Assembly (NCBI RefSeq): GCF_900156475.1
Contig: NZ_FTNR01000015.1
Coordinates: 1 to 64,000 of the forward strand
Direction: 5' to 3'
DNA from: Natronorubrum thiooxidans
Lineage (GTDB): Archaea > Halobacteriota > Halobacteria > Halobacteriales > Natrialbaceae
Length of the DNA: 64,000 nt
Numbering within the stretch: the stretch's first letter is position 1; each line of letters starts with the position of its first letter. The position numbers were made by a program, and so were the translations under genes. Shown here piece after piece: positions 16,155 through 25,436 of this stretch. The notes beneath the pieces were generated by a model. It was not told the DNA's origin and searched no databases. It saw only the letters and a program-made list of their open reading frames with translations.

Positions 16155-16588
16155 ATACTCACAATAATACTGCTCGGCTGTAATTTTTGCTGGATTTCGT
16201 CCATACACCTCCTAAATCACCGGAAATACCGATCACAACGCTGTTTATCGCCCGATCTCACGGTGTAGACCGTCTCATCAGCTGAAATCGTTCCGTACAA
16301 TACTACCAGTTATAATCTCTTCCCTATCGATTACTACCAGTCTTAGCTAAAGACGAATGCACGGCCAAGTTACTGCTCGATTTCCGGCGGTTCCTTGGCA
16401 GTCGACCAACTGGAACAGTTCTTAACAGTGGATAGTAGCACGGTTCTTTTATTCAGAAACACACCTGAAACTCAATCGAAGGGGTCAGTAACTGAATGTG
16501 CGTATTGATCACCAAGATTTCTACCAGTACAAAGAGATGTTCAGACAGTCGGGGGAGATACAGCGCGCGAATACAGCATAAATAATTC
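16155..16588. other. intergenic, motif box and direct repeat A
   Basis: No gene is seen. A TAGCTAAAGAC box occurs at 16345-16355. From 16423 to 16494 lies copy A of a ~72-bp direct repeat whose second copy is at 33877-33948. Everything between the two copies is potassium and stress-related or insertion-sequence DNA. Confidence 0.6.
16423..16494 (+). repeat. direct repeat A (island boundary candidate)
   Basis: Starts TAACAGTGGATAGTAGCACG and ends GTAACTG. It aligns over 72 bases with 33877-33948 in the same orientation, with roughly four of five positions identical by eye and the blocks GATAGTAGCACG, TTTATTCAG and CCTGAAACT conserved. The two copies are ~17.4 kb apart. Confidence 0.7.
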
Positions 16589-16810
16589 TTACCTCTTCTG
16601 CTTGTAACGTTCCTGTTGTACCTGCTGAAGACGGTAATTGACGCCCCATACGATCCAAACAAAAAGAATCCCCGTCCCGATAACGGTTTCTAACCGAACA
16701 ATTTGGTCGTCAAGGACGTAAGCAGAAGCGAGCACGATGATAGCCCAAACCAGAGTAACGTAGACAATTTGATCGAGCGAGTCCGGTCCCAAGACTTCCC
16801 GAAGAGACAT
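16589..16810 (-). CDS. small two-helix membrane protein near the K+ cluster
   Basis: 73 residues: two hydrophobic helices (IVYVTLVWAIIVLASAYVL and VIGTGILFVWIVWGV) and a basic C-terminal tail (QQERYKQKR). A second protein of the same size, topology and ending lies at 22717-22941 next to a trkH gene. The recurrence beside potassium transport genes suggests a small accessory subunit, though no family is recognised. Confidence 0.55.
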   Translation of the reverse strand: MSLREVLGPDSLDQIVYVTLVWAIIVLASAYVLDDQIVRLETVIGTGILFVWIVWGVNYRLQQVQQERYKQKR

Positions 16811-16958
16811 AATTCTGCGTTTGCGAACAGTGCCAATAAATTTCCCGGCAATAATATAAAGGCCAGCTACCCAGCTCGGTGCACCTGTCAGTAGACGCTC
16901 CCCACCGGCCGATACAGAGGAAGCGAAGATAGGGTATGAGAACCGTTGTATGATATCC

Positions 16959-17702
16959 TCATCTACCAGTAAATACTCCTAAGGTCTCATCAGTGATACC
17001 CGACCGCGAATGGACTGTAACAAAGTCGTCTTCCTTGATCGTTGTCTCTCCGGTCGGGGTAATGGCCTGATCACCCCGATCAATTCTCACGACCAGTACT
17101 CCCGACGGAATCAGCTCTTCCTCATTGGCCTGTTGAAGAGTCTTGCCAGCAATTGGCGCTCCTTCGTTGACGATGACTTCGATCACGTCTGCATCCCCAG
17201 AAAGCCCTGCGACACCAGTTACTGGCGAAATTGGCTCTTCCTCTCGAGGGCCGAACTGAGCATATGGTCGGAAGTATTCTCGGTGAATGAGGCCCTCGTC
17301 ATCGATCTCGATCCCGAGAGCAGTGATATCTTGTGCAATGCGTGTGAGGTCGTCGGTATCCTTCCCGATTGCCTTGATTCGGAGATTGCCTTTCCCCGTC
17401 ATGATCTCTCTCACGTTGATCACACCCGGAACATCGAGGACGCGTTGCGCCAATTCCTGTCGATCAGTCGCTGACGTGGTACAGATAAACAGATTTGTTA
17501 AACAGCCGTTAGATCGTTCATAGTTTACGTGAGCGTGATACCCCTTGATGATTCCTCCTTCTTCGAGACGCCGAATTCGATTCCGGACAGTCGGGGGAGA
17601 TACGTCTACTTTCTCAGCGATATCCGGAGCAGACGTATGCCGTCCTTCTTGTGTGAGATAGTAGAGTATCCGTTCATCGACCTCATCGATTCCTTGGCCC
17701 AT
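16959..17702 (-). CDS. AsnC/Lrp-type regulator fused to an RCK_C (TrkA-C) domain
   Basis: 247 residues from ATG 17702. The N-terminal Lrp/AsnC winged helix (DEVDERILYYLTQEGRHTS, then VSPPTVRNRIRRLEEGGII) is followed by a segment resembling an effector domain (VPGVINVREIMTGKGNLRI). An RCK_C domain spans about residues 170-245 (VIEVIVNEGAPIAGKTL, IPSGVLVVRIDRGD and TTIKEDDFVTVHS). RCK_C domains bind small ligands, c-di-AMP in several bacterial K+ systems, so this regulator probably senses ion or nucleotide state and controls the divergent trk genes. TTTAAA lies 33-38 bases before the ATG, pointing to a near-leaderless transcript. Confidence 0.88.
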   Translation of the reverse strand: MGQGIDEVDERILYYLTQEGRHTSAPDIAEKVDVSPPTVRNRIRRLEEGGIIKGYHAHVNYERSNGCLTNLFICTTSATDRQELAQRVLDVPGVINVREIMTGKGNLRIKAIGKDTDDLTRIAQDITALGIEIDDEGLIHREYFRPYAQFGPREEEPISPVTGVAGLSGDADVIEVIVNEGAPIAGKTLQQANEEELIPSGVLVVRIDRGDQAITPTGETTIKEDDFVTVHSRSGITDETLGVFTGR

Positions 17703-17932
17703 ATTTATACCGTACAATTGATTCTCTATCTACTTTTAAATACGCCTTGGTTTCTGGTTTGAAAACGGCCTCAATTCCTCGAGTTGGTGAGATAGTTTCG
17801 TCGAGAGGCGGCGATTTCACCGCCTAGAAGCTCTCTCCCGACTATTAAACGATTAGAAAAAATATTTGCAATATATGAACGAATCAGCAATACAATGGGA
17901 AGATATTTTGCCTTCCAAAACAACTTCTATAT

Positions 17933-18283
17933 ATGACCCCCTCGAACGATGAATCGCCACTCACGAACCAACTCCCGGACTTCCTCGTTGAGAGACTCGA
18001 TACGCTCGAACCGCCGGAACTTCGCATGGTCCACAAATACGTCGAGCAACGTCTCGAGTCAATGCATCCCCCGATCGAGGAGCAGATCCGTGAGGAGGCA
18101 GCGGGAGACGTCCTCAGTATCGAAACGGACAGGATATACACGCTCGTAAAAATGCGTTCTCCGAGTCAGGGAGAATCCAACGCGGATTCACAGCCGGTCT
18201 CTCTCTACCATGTGGTGCGGGAGAGACATCCTGATGGTGAGGAGGCCCTACACTGGTCGTTTCTGGGAGATATTCAGGAGTGA
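17933..18283 (+). CDS. small haloarchaeal protein heading the first trk operon
   Basis: 116 residues with an [18 protein letters not shown] opening helix pair and a beta-rich end, [23 protein letters not shown]. The protein at 24849-25205 has the same plan, and the one at 47515-47892 a looser version. The stop is four bases before the UspA gene, so it is operonic with UspA, TrkA and TrkH. It has no membrane segment. Role unknown; an adaptor or regulator of K+ uptake is suggested only by position. Confidence 0.6.
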   Translation: MTPSNDESPLTNQLPDFLVERLDTLEPPELRMVHKYVEQRLESMHPPIEEQIREEAAGDVLSIETDRIYTLVKMRSPSQGESNADSQPVSLYHVVRERHPDGEEALHWSFLGDIQE

Positions 18284-18287
18284 TCCA

Positions 18288-18701
18288 ATGATGCAGTCTC
18301 TCACCAACCATGTTGTCGTACCAGTTGCCGATGAGGAAGATGCACGCGCGACAGCAACTGTCCTTGACCAGTATCAGTTTGACCGTGTCACAGTCGTTCA
18401 TATCATCGAAAAGGGTGAAGGAGTGCCCGATAAGCTCGCCCTCGAACAAGCCGAATCACGGGCCGCAGATGCATTTGACATGTTTCAGGAAGCAATTCCT
18501 GAGGCAGAAGACGAGATAACGTACTCCAGAGATGTTGTCAGTGCTATCATTAATACTGCTGAGGAATTGGAGGCCAGTTCCATCGCATTCCGTCCTCGGG
18601 GTGGTAACCGCCTCGTCCAATTCCTCTCTGGGGACAAAGCGCTTAGACTCATCACGGAATCCGATCGGCCAGTCATTGCGCTTCGGGAGGAGAAAAGATG
18701 A
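18288..18701 (+). CDS. UspA-like universal stress domain protein
   Basis: 137 residues from the first of two ATG codons. It opens [19 protein letters not shown] and has [33 protein letters not shown] and RPVIALR, a one-domain USP fold. The classical GxxGx9GS nucleotide motif is altered to [18 protein letters not shown], also in the paralogue at 27961-28401, so nucleotide binding is uncertain. It lies in the trk operon and overlaps the next small gene by ATGA, fitting a stress-linked modulator of potassium uptake. Confidence 0.82.
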   Translation: MMQSLTNHVVVPVADEEDARATATVLDQYQFDRVTVVHIIEKGEGVPDKLALEQAESRAADAFDMFQEAIPEAEDEITYSRDVVSAIINTAEELEASSIAFRPRGGNRLVQFLSGDKALRLITESDRPVIALREEKR

Positions 18702-18835
18702 GACGTGACTCCAGTACTGAAGTAGTAACGTCTTCTCAGGAGTGGAAGCCCCCACGAACAGTCGTGATTTCCTGTGGACCAGAAGAGTCCCCGATGCAGA
18801 TTTGGGAAGTGATCCCACAGCAACTCGAGGTATAA
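18698..18835 (+). CDS. 45-residue coupled small protein between uspA and trkA
   Basis: The ATG at 18698 overlaps the UspA stop (ATGA). The frame encodes [30 protein letters not shown] and [15 protein letters not shown], then stops six bases before the TrkA start. The tight spacing on both sides argues that it is translated. It has no membrane helix and a single Cys. It does not recur in the second trkA-trkH unit and matches no family I know. Confidence 0.55.
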   Translation: MRRDSSTEVVTSSQEWKPPRTVVISCGPEESPMQIWEVIPQQLEV

Positions 18836-18841
18836 GATACT

Positions 18842-19513
18842 ATGTACATTATCATTGTCGGCGCTGGAAACATTGGATCGAACCTGATTGAACGAGCGGT
18901 GAGTGACGGTAACGATGTTGTTGTCATAGAGCACGATGAGGAACGAGCGAACACCGCGTCGGCCGAATACGATTGTCTCGTCCTGAACGCTGACGCCACA
19001 ACTCACGATACCCTCAAGGATGCGGATATCGATCGCGCGGACGCCGTGATCACCACAACGGACGTCGATGCGACCAATATCATGGTGATGTTGCTCGCAC
19101 AGGAACACAATGTTCCGAATCTCGTCAGCGTTGTTCACGATCCGGAGAACTTGCCTGTCTTCGAAAAGATCGGTGTTAACCTGATCGAAAACCCACAACG
19201 GCTGATTGCAGACTACCTCTATCACTCTGTCCGGTATCCCAACGTCAGTGACTTCATCGAACTCGATGACACGACCGAACTGGTTGAGATAACTGTCACT
19301 GAAGATGCGCCGATGAACGCCCAACGCCTCAACACGGCCCTTGAGTCGGGGCGGCTTCCCGAGGGGTGTTTGGTCGTTGCACTCGAACGAAATGGCAATA
19401 TCCGGGCACCGCGGGGAGAGACAACGATCCACGCAGGTGACCATGTAACGGTGTTCACAGATGATGCTGCGTTATCTGATGCGGTCTCGGCGTTTACCGG
19501 CGAACAACCATGA
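18842..19513 (+). CDS. trkA: TrkA potassium uptake regulatory subunit
   Basis: 223 residues: an RCK_N Rossmann domain with the dinucleotide motif GAGNIG, acidic end VVVIEHDEER, and HDPENLPVFEKIGVN, then an RCK_C domain from about residue 140 (ELVEITVTEDAPMN, LPEGCLVVALERNG, TTIHAGDHVTVFTD). It binds NAD(H)/nucleotides and gates the TrkH channel from the cytosolic side. It overlaps the next gene, trkH, by ATGA. The paralogue at 25437-26108 is very similar throughout. Confidence 0.94.
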   Translation: MYIIIVGAGNIGSNLIERAVSDGNDVVVIEHDEERANTASAEYDCLVLNADATTHDTLKDADIDRADAVITTTDVDATNIMVMLLAQEHNVPNLVSVVHDPENLPVFEKIGVNLIENPQRLIADYLYHSVRYPNVSDFIELDDTTELVEITVTEDAPMNAQRLNTALESGRLPEGCLVVALERNGNIRAPRGETTIHAGDHVTVFTDDAALSDAVSAFTGEQP

Positions 19514-21057
19514 AGATTCAGTATCGAGCTGTTGGACGCGATGTTGGCCGCATCCTGCAAGTCGTGTCGCTTATGCTTGTCGCGTCGATACTGATTGCTA
19601 TCACGAACCGTGAATTCTTCACGGTTCCAGCATTTGCTTTCTCCGCCGTTGTAATGGCCAGCATCGGTATCGCCTTGGCGCGACGATATCGGAACGTATC
19701 CACGTCTGGGAAGGCCGAGGCGATGGTTACTGCGGCTAGCGCATGGGCGATGGTTGGCATTCTCGGAGGATTGCCGTTTCTGTTGATCGCATGGACAATG
19801 GCGCTCGATCCGTTCCCCGCGTGGACGAATACACCGCCACTGGACGACACGACGGTAATCTTCCTTCACCCACTCGATGCGATCTTCGAGAGCATGAGTG
19901 GGTTCACTGGGACGGGATTGACGGTCGCCGCAGTTGAGGAAGAACTACCCCGCTCGCTCCACTGGTGGCGCTCGTTTACCGAATGGATCGGTGGCGTCGG
20001 CGTGATCGTACTGACCGTCGCCATCCTCGCTCGCCCCGGCAGTGGCTCGCTGACGCTCTACGAGAGCGAAGCCCGCTCTGAGAAGATTCACCCGAGTATC
20101 GTGAATACTGTCAAAGAAATATGGAAGATTTATCTTGGGCTGACGCTCGCCTCCATTGCGCTGTTTCTCGTGGTTGGGATGCCCCTCTGGGACGCAATCA
20201 ACCACGGTATGACCGGCATTGCGACTGGCGGATTCTCAGTTCACGCGGATTCGATTGGCCACTACAATAGTCCGCTCATCGAATATGCGGTCGTCCCGGT
20301 CATGATCGCCGGCAGTATCGCTTTCCCCGTCCACTACCTTATCTTCAAGGGCGAACTCGAGAATTTCTATAAAGATATCCAGACTCGATGGGTGTTCCTC
20401 TGGTTCGGTATCGGCTCACTCGTCCTGACCGCGATTCTCTGGCTCAACGGTCACTATGAAACGTTCGAGGAGACCTTCCGCATCGCACTCTTCCAGTTCG
20501 TCTCTGCGACCTCAAATACCGGGTTCGGGACAGCCACAATCGGAGGCGGGACGGAACGGGCCTGGACAGCTGGTGCAACACTGATGACCTGTTTAGGGAT
20601 GCTTACTGGTGCGGCGGCCGGATCTACAGTGAGTGGTCTCAAACTTATTCGTGTCATCACACTTGTCAAGGGAACGGCATGGCAGATAAACAACGTCCTG
20701 CAGCCAAACAGTGCGATCCGCCGACTCCAAATCGGGCAGCGGAATCTGAGCGGAGACCAAGTCCAACGGGAATACACTGAAGCAACGGTCGTGTTTGTTC
20801 TCTGGGTTGCCTGTCTCATCGTCGGAGTCACTGTTCTCCTCCAAACGCTTTCCCCGGCCTATCCGCTTGAATACGTCATTTTTGACGTGATGAGCGCTCA
20901 GAGTAATGTTGGGCTGAGTTCTGGGATCACTGGACCCGAGCTGCCTGCGACGGGGAAAACAATGTTGATCGTTAACATGTGGGTTGGTCGATTGGAGATT
21001 ATCCCGATTGCTGTATTGTTCGGGGCGGTGTTTCAGCGGCTCGGCCTCTATACGTAA
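19510..21057 (+). CDS. trkH: TrkH potassium channel subunit
   Basis: 515 residues with four M1-pore-M2 repeats. The pore-loop filters are visible as SGFTGTGLTV, GIATGGFSVH, SATSNTGFGT and SAQSNVGLSS, each with the conserved Gly that selects K+. Start ATG 19510 overlaps trkA. The protein pairs with the adjacent TrkA to import K+, the main compatible solute of salt-in haloarchaea. It is closely related to the copy at 26105-27652 and more distantly to 23174-24712. The operon ends here before an insertion element. Confidence 0.95.
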   Translation: MKIQYRAVGRDVGRILQVVSLMLVASILIAITNREFFTVPAFAFSAVVMASIGIALARRYRNVSTSGKAEAMVTAASAWAMVGILGGLPFLLIAWTMALDPFPAWTNTPPLDDTTVIFLHPLDAIFESMSGFTGTGLTVAAVEEELPRSLHWWRSFTEWIGGVGVIVLTVAILARPGSGSLTLYESEARSEKIHPSIVNTVKEIWKIYLGLTLASIALFLVVGMPLWDAINHGMTGIATGGFSVHADSIGHYNSPLIEYAVVPVMIAGSIAFPVHYLIFKGELENFYKDIQTRWVFLWFGIGSLVLTAILWLNGHYETFEETFRIALFQFVSATSNTGFGTATIGGGTERAWTAGATLMTCLGMLTGAAAGSTVSGLKLIRVITLVKGTAWQINNVLQPNSAIRRLQIGQRNLSGDQVQREYTEATVVFVLWVACLIVGVTVLLQTLSPAYPLEYVIFDVMSAQSNVGLSSGITGPELPATGKTMLIVNMWVGRLEIIPIAVLFGAVFQRLGLYT

Positions 21058-21085
21058 TCTCCGTCACCCGATCTTACGTGGATTT

Positions 21086-22488
21086 GGTCGTGTCTCAAAC
21101 TCGTCTAGAGTAGTAACTGACTCTTGTGAAAGCAGGGTCATCCCTGGTACCTACACCGAAGTGACCCATGCACGCCGAGATCAACGTGCGGTTCGCAGTT
21201 AGCATCGCCAAGTCAAAACGCTACCGCTCGCCATGCTCGCTGAATCTCTTACCGAGATTCAGCTTGAGGCCACTATCCTCAAGGAGTTCGTCAGAAGCCT
21301 CGACGAGCGCCTCGTCGAAACGTACTGTGTGTGAGAAACACGCGCGCGGAAACGGCGACTGCCGTTTCCAGCATGCTGGAACCTCCACACGAACCGCTGT
21401 GACACCGCAGGAGAACACGAATTCAACCTTCACCACGTCAAAGACGCTATTGCTACCGACGACGATCCGACCTATTTCTGTCCGCTCGAGGATCTTATCG
21501 ACTTTGATGGCCAGCGCATCTGTCAAGAAGATATCTTGCTCCAGGCTGCCGAACTCGCTACTTCGCTCCACTGCCCTCGATCACGACGGTCAATCGCCGA
21601 GTCCAAGAATACGGCAGCAAGCTCGGTGACTTCGTTCGTGATCGGCTTCCTGGGACGAAGGCAGACACTGTCGTTCCTGACGGAACGAAGTGTCATAGCC
21701 AGCAGGATCACTGATCCTACCATGGTGTCAACGTCACCCACGGCTGTTTGCCCGAGGGTAACGACACAGAAACCACACTCTTAGACGTCAACGTCAACGA
21801 ATCCTGGGATGAAACAGCAGAAGCCCTCGAAGAGACTGAAGCGGTCACTGACGACGCCACGGTCGTCAGTGACGCCGAAAAAGCGCTCGTCGATGCGTTC
21901 GAAAGTGGAGACCGATCTCACCAACTCGATCTCGTTCACGTCGGTCGAACGCTCGGGTACAAGCTCTGGAAAGACGATGCGTTTCTGCTCGGAGAGCGGA
22001 AAGCGGTCGTCTCTGGCGTTACGGATGACCTGTTCCATCTGAAGAACTCTGTCGCGCTCCATGCACCGAGGAATGAGCGTTTGGCGATCCGCGAGCGGAT
22101 CGACCAAACGCTCGAGAATCTCCGGAAGGAAGCCTGGAGGTTAGAGCGTCAAGATTCCCCGAAGCTACGGCGTACCTCCGGGAATGGGCAGAAGCAACCG
22201 TGACGTTCGCGGAACTCGCGCTTGACCAACAGCAAGTTCCGTGGACGTCAAACGTGGTCGAACGAGCCATGGGTGATGTTTCGAAGCGGTATAAGAATCA
22301 ATGGATGCGGTGGTCAGAAACAGGGATAGAGTCGCTTCTCTGGTTGAGTTTGGTGCAGTATGCTGATCCCGAGCAGTTCGCGGCGTTCGCCTACGAACTT
22401 CTTGAGCGATCAGCCAAAACAGCCATCACAATGGAGGAGTCAGTTGACGCTACTAGAGGCGAACTCTAGACGAGTTTGGGACGGGACC
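21086..22488 (+). mobile_element. decayed ISH6-like insertion sequence
   Basis: Imperfect 26-bp inverted repeats bound the element: the left begins GGTCGTGTCTCAAACTCG (21086-21111) and the right is its near complement (22463-22488), sharing CAAACTCGTCTAGAGT. Inside is a transposase-like sequence in several frames. The eight bases outside each end do not match, so no target duplication is seen. It separates the first trk operon from the second group. Confidence 0.8.
21168..22469 (+). pseudogene. ISH6-like transposase with multiple frameshifts
   Basis: Fragments in three frames can be joined: MHAEINVRFAVSIAKSK, then LTEIQLEATILKEFVRSLDE, FCPLEDLIDFDGQRI, TVNRRVQEYGSKLGDFVRD, DVNVNESWDETAEALEETE (21748-22203), and FAELALDQQQVPWTSNVVER with ELLERSAKTAITMEES (22200-22469). 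These fit the ISH6-type haloarchaeal transposase, for which DD(E) residues cannot all be traced here. At least four frame changes make it inactive. Confidence 0.8.
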
Positions 22489-22610
22489 AAATGTTTGTGA
22501 TACCAAGGTCAACACCAAGGACGGAGACGTGCTTAGCATCTCTCGTCTCGGCATCATCGTTCTCCACGGCAGGCTTTGTTCGCACGTGAAGGGTACGGAG
22601 AATCAAGGAG
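22489..22610 (-). pseudogene. tnpB fragment containing the first RuvC motif
   Basis: The reverse strand reads LHVRTKPAVENDDAETRD then KHVSVLGVDLGITNIW, the stretch around the first RuvC Asp of TnpB. The frame is cut at 22488 exactly where the ISH6-like element ends, so that element probably jumped into or beside an older tnpB. No continuation is visible on the element's other side. Confidence 0.6.
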
Positions 22611-22626
22611 AAAGCCCCGTCCCTTT

Positions 22627-22678
22627 ACAGTAGACAACCTCACCAGCAGCGTCGTGAATTAGGTCCGGCGTCTACTGT
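22627..22678. repeat. inverted repeat, large hairpin
   Basis: ACAGTAGAC (22627-22635) and GTCTACTGT (22670-22678) are perfect complements with a 34-base loop. They lie beside the tnpB fragment and the phrase catcctccccaccctgaa on the reverse strand, which is usual near haloarchaeal IS200/IS605 ends. The repeat is therefore probably an IS end structure rather than a gene terminator. Confidence 0.45.
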
Positions 22679-22716
22679 TCAGGGTGGGGAGGATGTCAAT
22701 GGTCTCAGGGTGGTTG

Positions 22717-22941
22717 TTACCGTCGTCGCTTCGATTGTTCTTCAGATTCGGCCAGAATTCGTTCGATTGCCCACCCTGCCCATAAAAAGATAATCACTAT
22801 GAACACGGTCATCTCAATCCGAATGATTGTTCCGTACCAGATGGTGAGGATAAGAGCCATGATCACCACCCCAGCAGCAACGATGCCGAAGACATCGTAA
22901 AATGAGTGTGGATGACGAACGCTTGGTAACCGAACGTCCAT
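22717..22941 (-). CDS. small two-helix membrane protein divergent from trkH
   Basis: 74 residues with helices FGIVAAGVVIMALILTIWYG and MTVFIVIIFLWAGWAIERI and a charged tail EESEEQSKRRR-like. Size, topology and basic end match the protein at 16589-16810, although the sequence similarity is weak. It is transcribed away from the trkH at 23174, so a shared promoter region is likely. Function unknown. Confidence 0.55.
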   Translation of the reverse strand: MDVRLPSVRHPHSFYDVFGIVAAGVVIMALILTIWYGTIIRIEMTVFIVIIFLWAGWAIERILAESEEQSKRRR

Positions 22942-23173
22942 GAGTTGAACTACACGAGGTTTGTATAAAGATCCTATACCCGCTTCAGTTCTACCTTATG
23001 TTCGAGAACGCAGATCAGGGCCAACTGTCGGTCGCTCGGTTCGACGGCATGGATTGACGGCGGCTGTGGCAAGGGTACTAGAGGCAGCGTGGCGGTCACG
23101 ATGGATTAATATTATCCTGCCGAAATGCCGTTACATACTGTGTTCAGATGTGGCTACAAGAGTGGGGTGTCCT

Positions 23174-24712
23174 ATGCAACTCCGAACTGATTGGCGTGCC
23201 AGTTTCGCGCTGGTCGGGACTGTCCTCAAGTACCTCTCTATCCCGCTGGTAATTCCGATTGTTGTGGCACTCATCTACGACGACCCCACATTCCCGTTCG
23301 TCGCGACGATTGCGCTCACGATTGCAGTCGGCCACAGTCTCGAGCGACTCCGCCCTGAACCGGATCTGCGGATTCGGGAAGCGATGTTGTTTGTTTCGAT
23401 TTCATGGCTTGCCGTCGCCATTGTGGGCTCAGTCCCATATGTGCTCGCTGGTTGGGGAACCGAGTCGACACTCGCTAATCCCGTTAACGCGCTGTTTGAG
23501 TCGATGTCCGGCTTCACAACAACTGGTGCAACTGTCCTCGGAGAAATCTCGCTAGAGCGTCACTCTCACGCTGTGATGATGTGGCGACAGCTCACTCAGT
23601 GGCTCGGCGGGATGGGGATCATCGTCTTGATGATCGCGATCCTGCCAGAGATCGCCGTCAGCGGCGCACACTTGATTGAGTCGGAAGCACCGGGCCCAGA
23701 GTTACAGAAATTAACGCCACGGATCGCCGAGACGGCACGGATTCTTTGGCTTGTTTATTTCGTCTTTACTGCCGTCTACATCGCACTGCTCTATGGCTTT
23801 CACCTCATGGGACTAGCTCCTAACATGGGGCTATACAACGCCATCGCCCATGGGTTCACGACGCTCCCAACTGGTGGCTTCTCACCGGAGGCCGACAGTG
23901 TCGCAGCGTTCTCTGCAATTGTCCAGTGGACTGCAGTTCCCTTTATGATTATCGCCGGGACGAATTTCGCCCTATTCTGGCACATCTTCAGCGGTGAAAG
24001 CCACCGTTTTGTTCGAAACTCTGAATTCCGTGCCTACATCGCTGCAATCGCCGGTCTGACCGTTCTTCTCGCTGGGATGCTCTATACGGGAGTCGCACCG
24101 GCTCTTCCGGGACTAGGCGGCGTGACCGAAGGTGTCCCTGAGAACTCGCTGCGGCAGAGCACCTTCCAGATCGTGTCGTTGTTGACTTCGACTGGCTACG
24201 CAACCAGCGACTTCGTCGAGTGGACCTCGACAGGGAAAATTGTCCTCCTCTTCGCTATGCTTGTCGGCGGTTCGGCTGGCTCAACTGGCGGTGGAGTTAA
24301 AGTCATTCGGTGGCTGATCATCTTCAAGTTTCTCCGCCGTGAACTGTTCACGGCGTCCCATCCCGAGCTTGTCCAGCCGATCCGTCTCGGCGGTAACGTC
24401 GTCGACGAGGACGCCATCCGCGGCGTTCTTGGCTTCACTCTCATGTATCTTTTCATTTTTGCCATTGCGACGCTACTCATTGCCCTCGATTCCAGTCGCA
24501 TTGGTTACACGCTGACACCACTCGAAGCGTTCAGTGCGAGCCTTGCAACGATCGGCAACATCGGTCCTGGGTTCGGGTCGCTCGGCCCATTCGGAAGCTA
24601 TCTTGCCTTCCCAGATACCTCGAAACTAGTGATGATCTTTCTCATGTGGATCGGTCGTCTCGAGATTATCCCTGTACTTGTCCTGTTCACTGGTGACTTC
24701 TGGACGCGCTGA
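23174..24712 (+). CDS. trkH: TrkH potassium channel subunit, divergent member
   Basis: 512 residues from ATG 23174 (MQLRTDWRASFALVG). The frame is open from 22961, but the added head is basic and lacks helices. Pore loops SGFTTTGATVL, TLPTGGFSPE, TSTGYATSDF and TIGNIGPGFG mark four K+-filter repeats. It is clearly more distant from the other two TrkH proteins here and has no trkA directly attached; it may share a TrkA with a neighbour. It is flanked by a divergent small membrane gene and a convergent hypothetical gene. Confidence 0.92.
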   Translation: MQLRTDWRASFALVGTVLKYLSIPLVIPIVVALIYDDPTFPFVATIALTIAVGHSLERLRPEPDLRIREAMLFVSISWLAVAIVGSVPYVLAGWGTESTLANPVNALFESMSGFTTTGATVLGEISLERHSHAVMMWRQLTQWLGGMGIIVLMIAILPEIAVSGAHLIESEAPGPELQKLTPRIAETARILWLVYFVFTAVYIALLYGFHLMGLAPNMGLYNAIAHGFTTLPTGGFSPEADSVAAFSAIVQWTAVPFMIIAGTNFALFWHIFSGESHRFVRNSEFRAYIAAIAGLTVLLAGMLYTGVAPALPGLGGVTEGVPENSLRQSTFQIVSLLTSTGYATSDFVEWTSTGKIVLLFAMLVGGSAGSTGGGVKVIRWLIIFKFLRRELFTASHPELVQPIRLGGNVVDEDAIRGVLGFTLMYLFIFAIATLLIALDSSRIGYTLTPLEAFSASLATIGNIGPGFGSLGPFGSYLAFPDTSKLVMIFLMWIGRLEIIPVLVLFTGDFWTR

Positions 24713-24848
24713 TATTCTCCTTAGTTTGGAATATGGTTAAGAATCTTCGCGCTGGAGCTTTGCTGAATCCTTCTTGTTGTCTTGCGGTTTTCTGAATGCC
24801 GTCTTCACTTCGGATCAATTCCAAATAGTTCCGTTCAAGCAGGCTACT

Positions 24849-25205
24849 TCATTCGTCGTCAAGTTCGATTTTTCCAATAAATCTCCAGTATGGCTTTTCT
24901 GTACCATTTGGATGGTGTTCCTGTGTAACGTAGTAGTGGTATGGTCCATGTGGGCAATCATCACAGCCTTCGCTACAGAAAACCCGCTTCACAACTTCGG
25001 TATATCCATCGTGCTCAGTGACTTGAAGGATATCGTCTCCGGGATTTGGCTCAACTGGAGACGGTGATTCATTTTGAAAGCTAAGTAGTTCCTGTGCATG
25101 AATAATCGTTTTCCGGAGTTCCTGAGCGTTTAATTGGTGCAACTCTAAAACAAGTTGATCGGGTAACCCTTCTGGAGGTGTGGGTTTCTTTGGATCGGAA
25201 GTCAT
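24849..25205 (-). CDS. small haloarchaeal protein, paralogue of the trk-operon head
   Basis: 118 residues: PEGLPDQLVLELHQLNAQEL as an N-terminal helix pair, then CSEGCDDCPHGPYHYYV with two Cys pairs, and PYWRFIGKIELDDE at the end. The LPDxLV opening and the YHYxVxxExxPxG...WxFIG ending match 17933-18283. The CxxxCxxC plus HGPYHYY part recalls DUF6788-type proteins. It is cytosolic, possibly zinc-binding, of unknown role, and recurs with K+ transport genes. Confidence 0.55.
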   Translation of the reverse strand: MTSDPKKPTPPEGLPDQLVLELHQLNAQELRKTIIHAQELLSFQNESPSPVEPNPGDDILQVTEHDGYTEVVKRVFCSEGCDDCPHGPYHYYVTQEHHPNGTEKPYWRFIGKIELDDE

Positions 25206-25436
25206 AGGTGGAGTTCGAACCGAATAAACATAATAGATGCACCAAAGTAAGCAAAAGGGTACACTACCATCTCAGAATTTTGGAAGTCACTGTGTCTATC
25301 TATCTTTCTGATTAGATCAGTTACAAACAAATACGAATAAATCTGATTTGTTGCTTGCCAACAGTATAACCCTGTATCGTCTTCTCGAAAGAGCAAAAAG
25401 GACCAACAGAGAGATTTCTAAAAGAGGTTGATATAG

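Noticed and set aside
21748-22203. 151-codon frame as an independent gene
   Set aside because: It is the central part of the frameshifted ISH6-like transposase, in register with flanking fragments and inside the element's inverted repeats.
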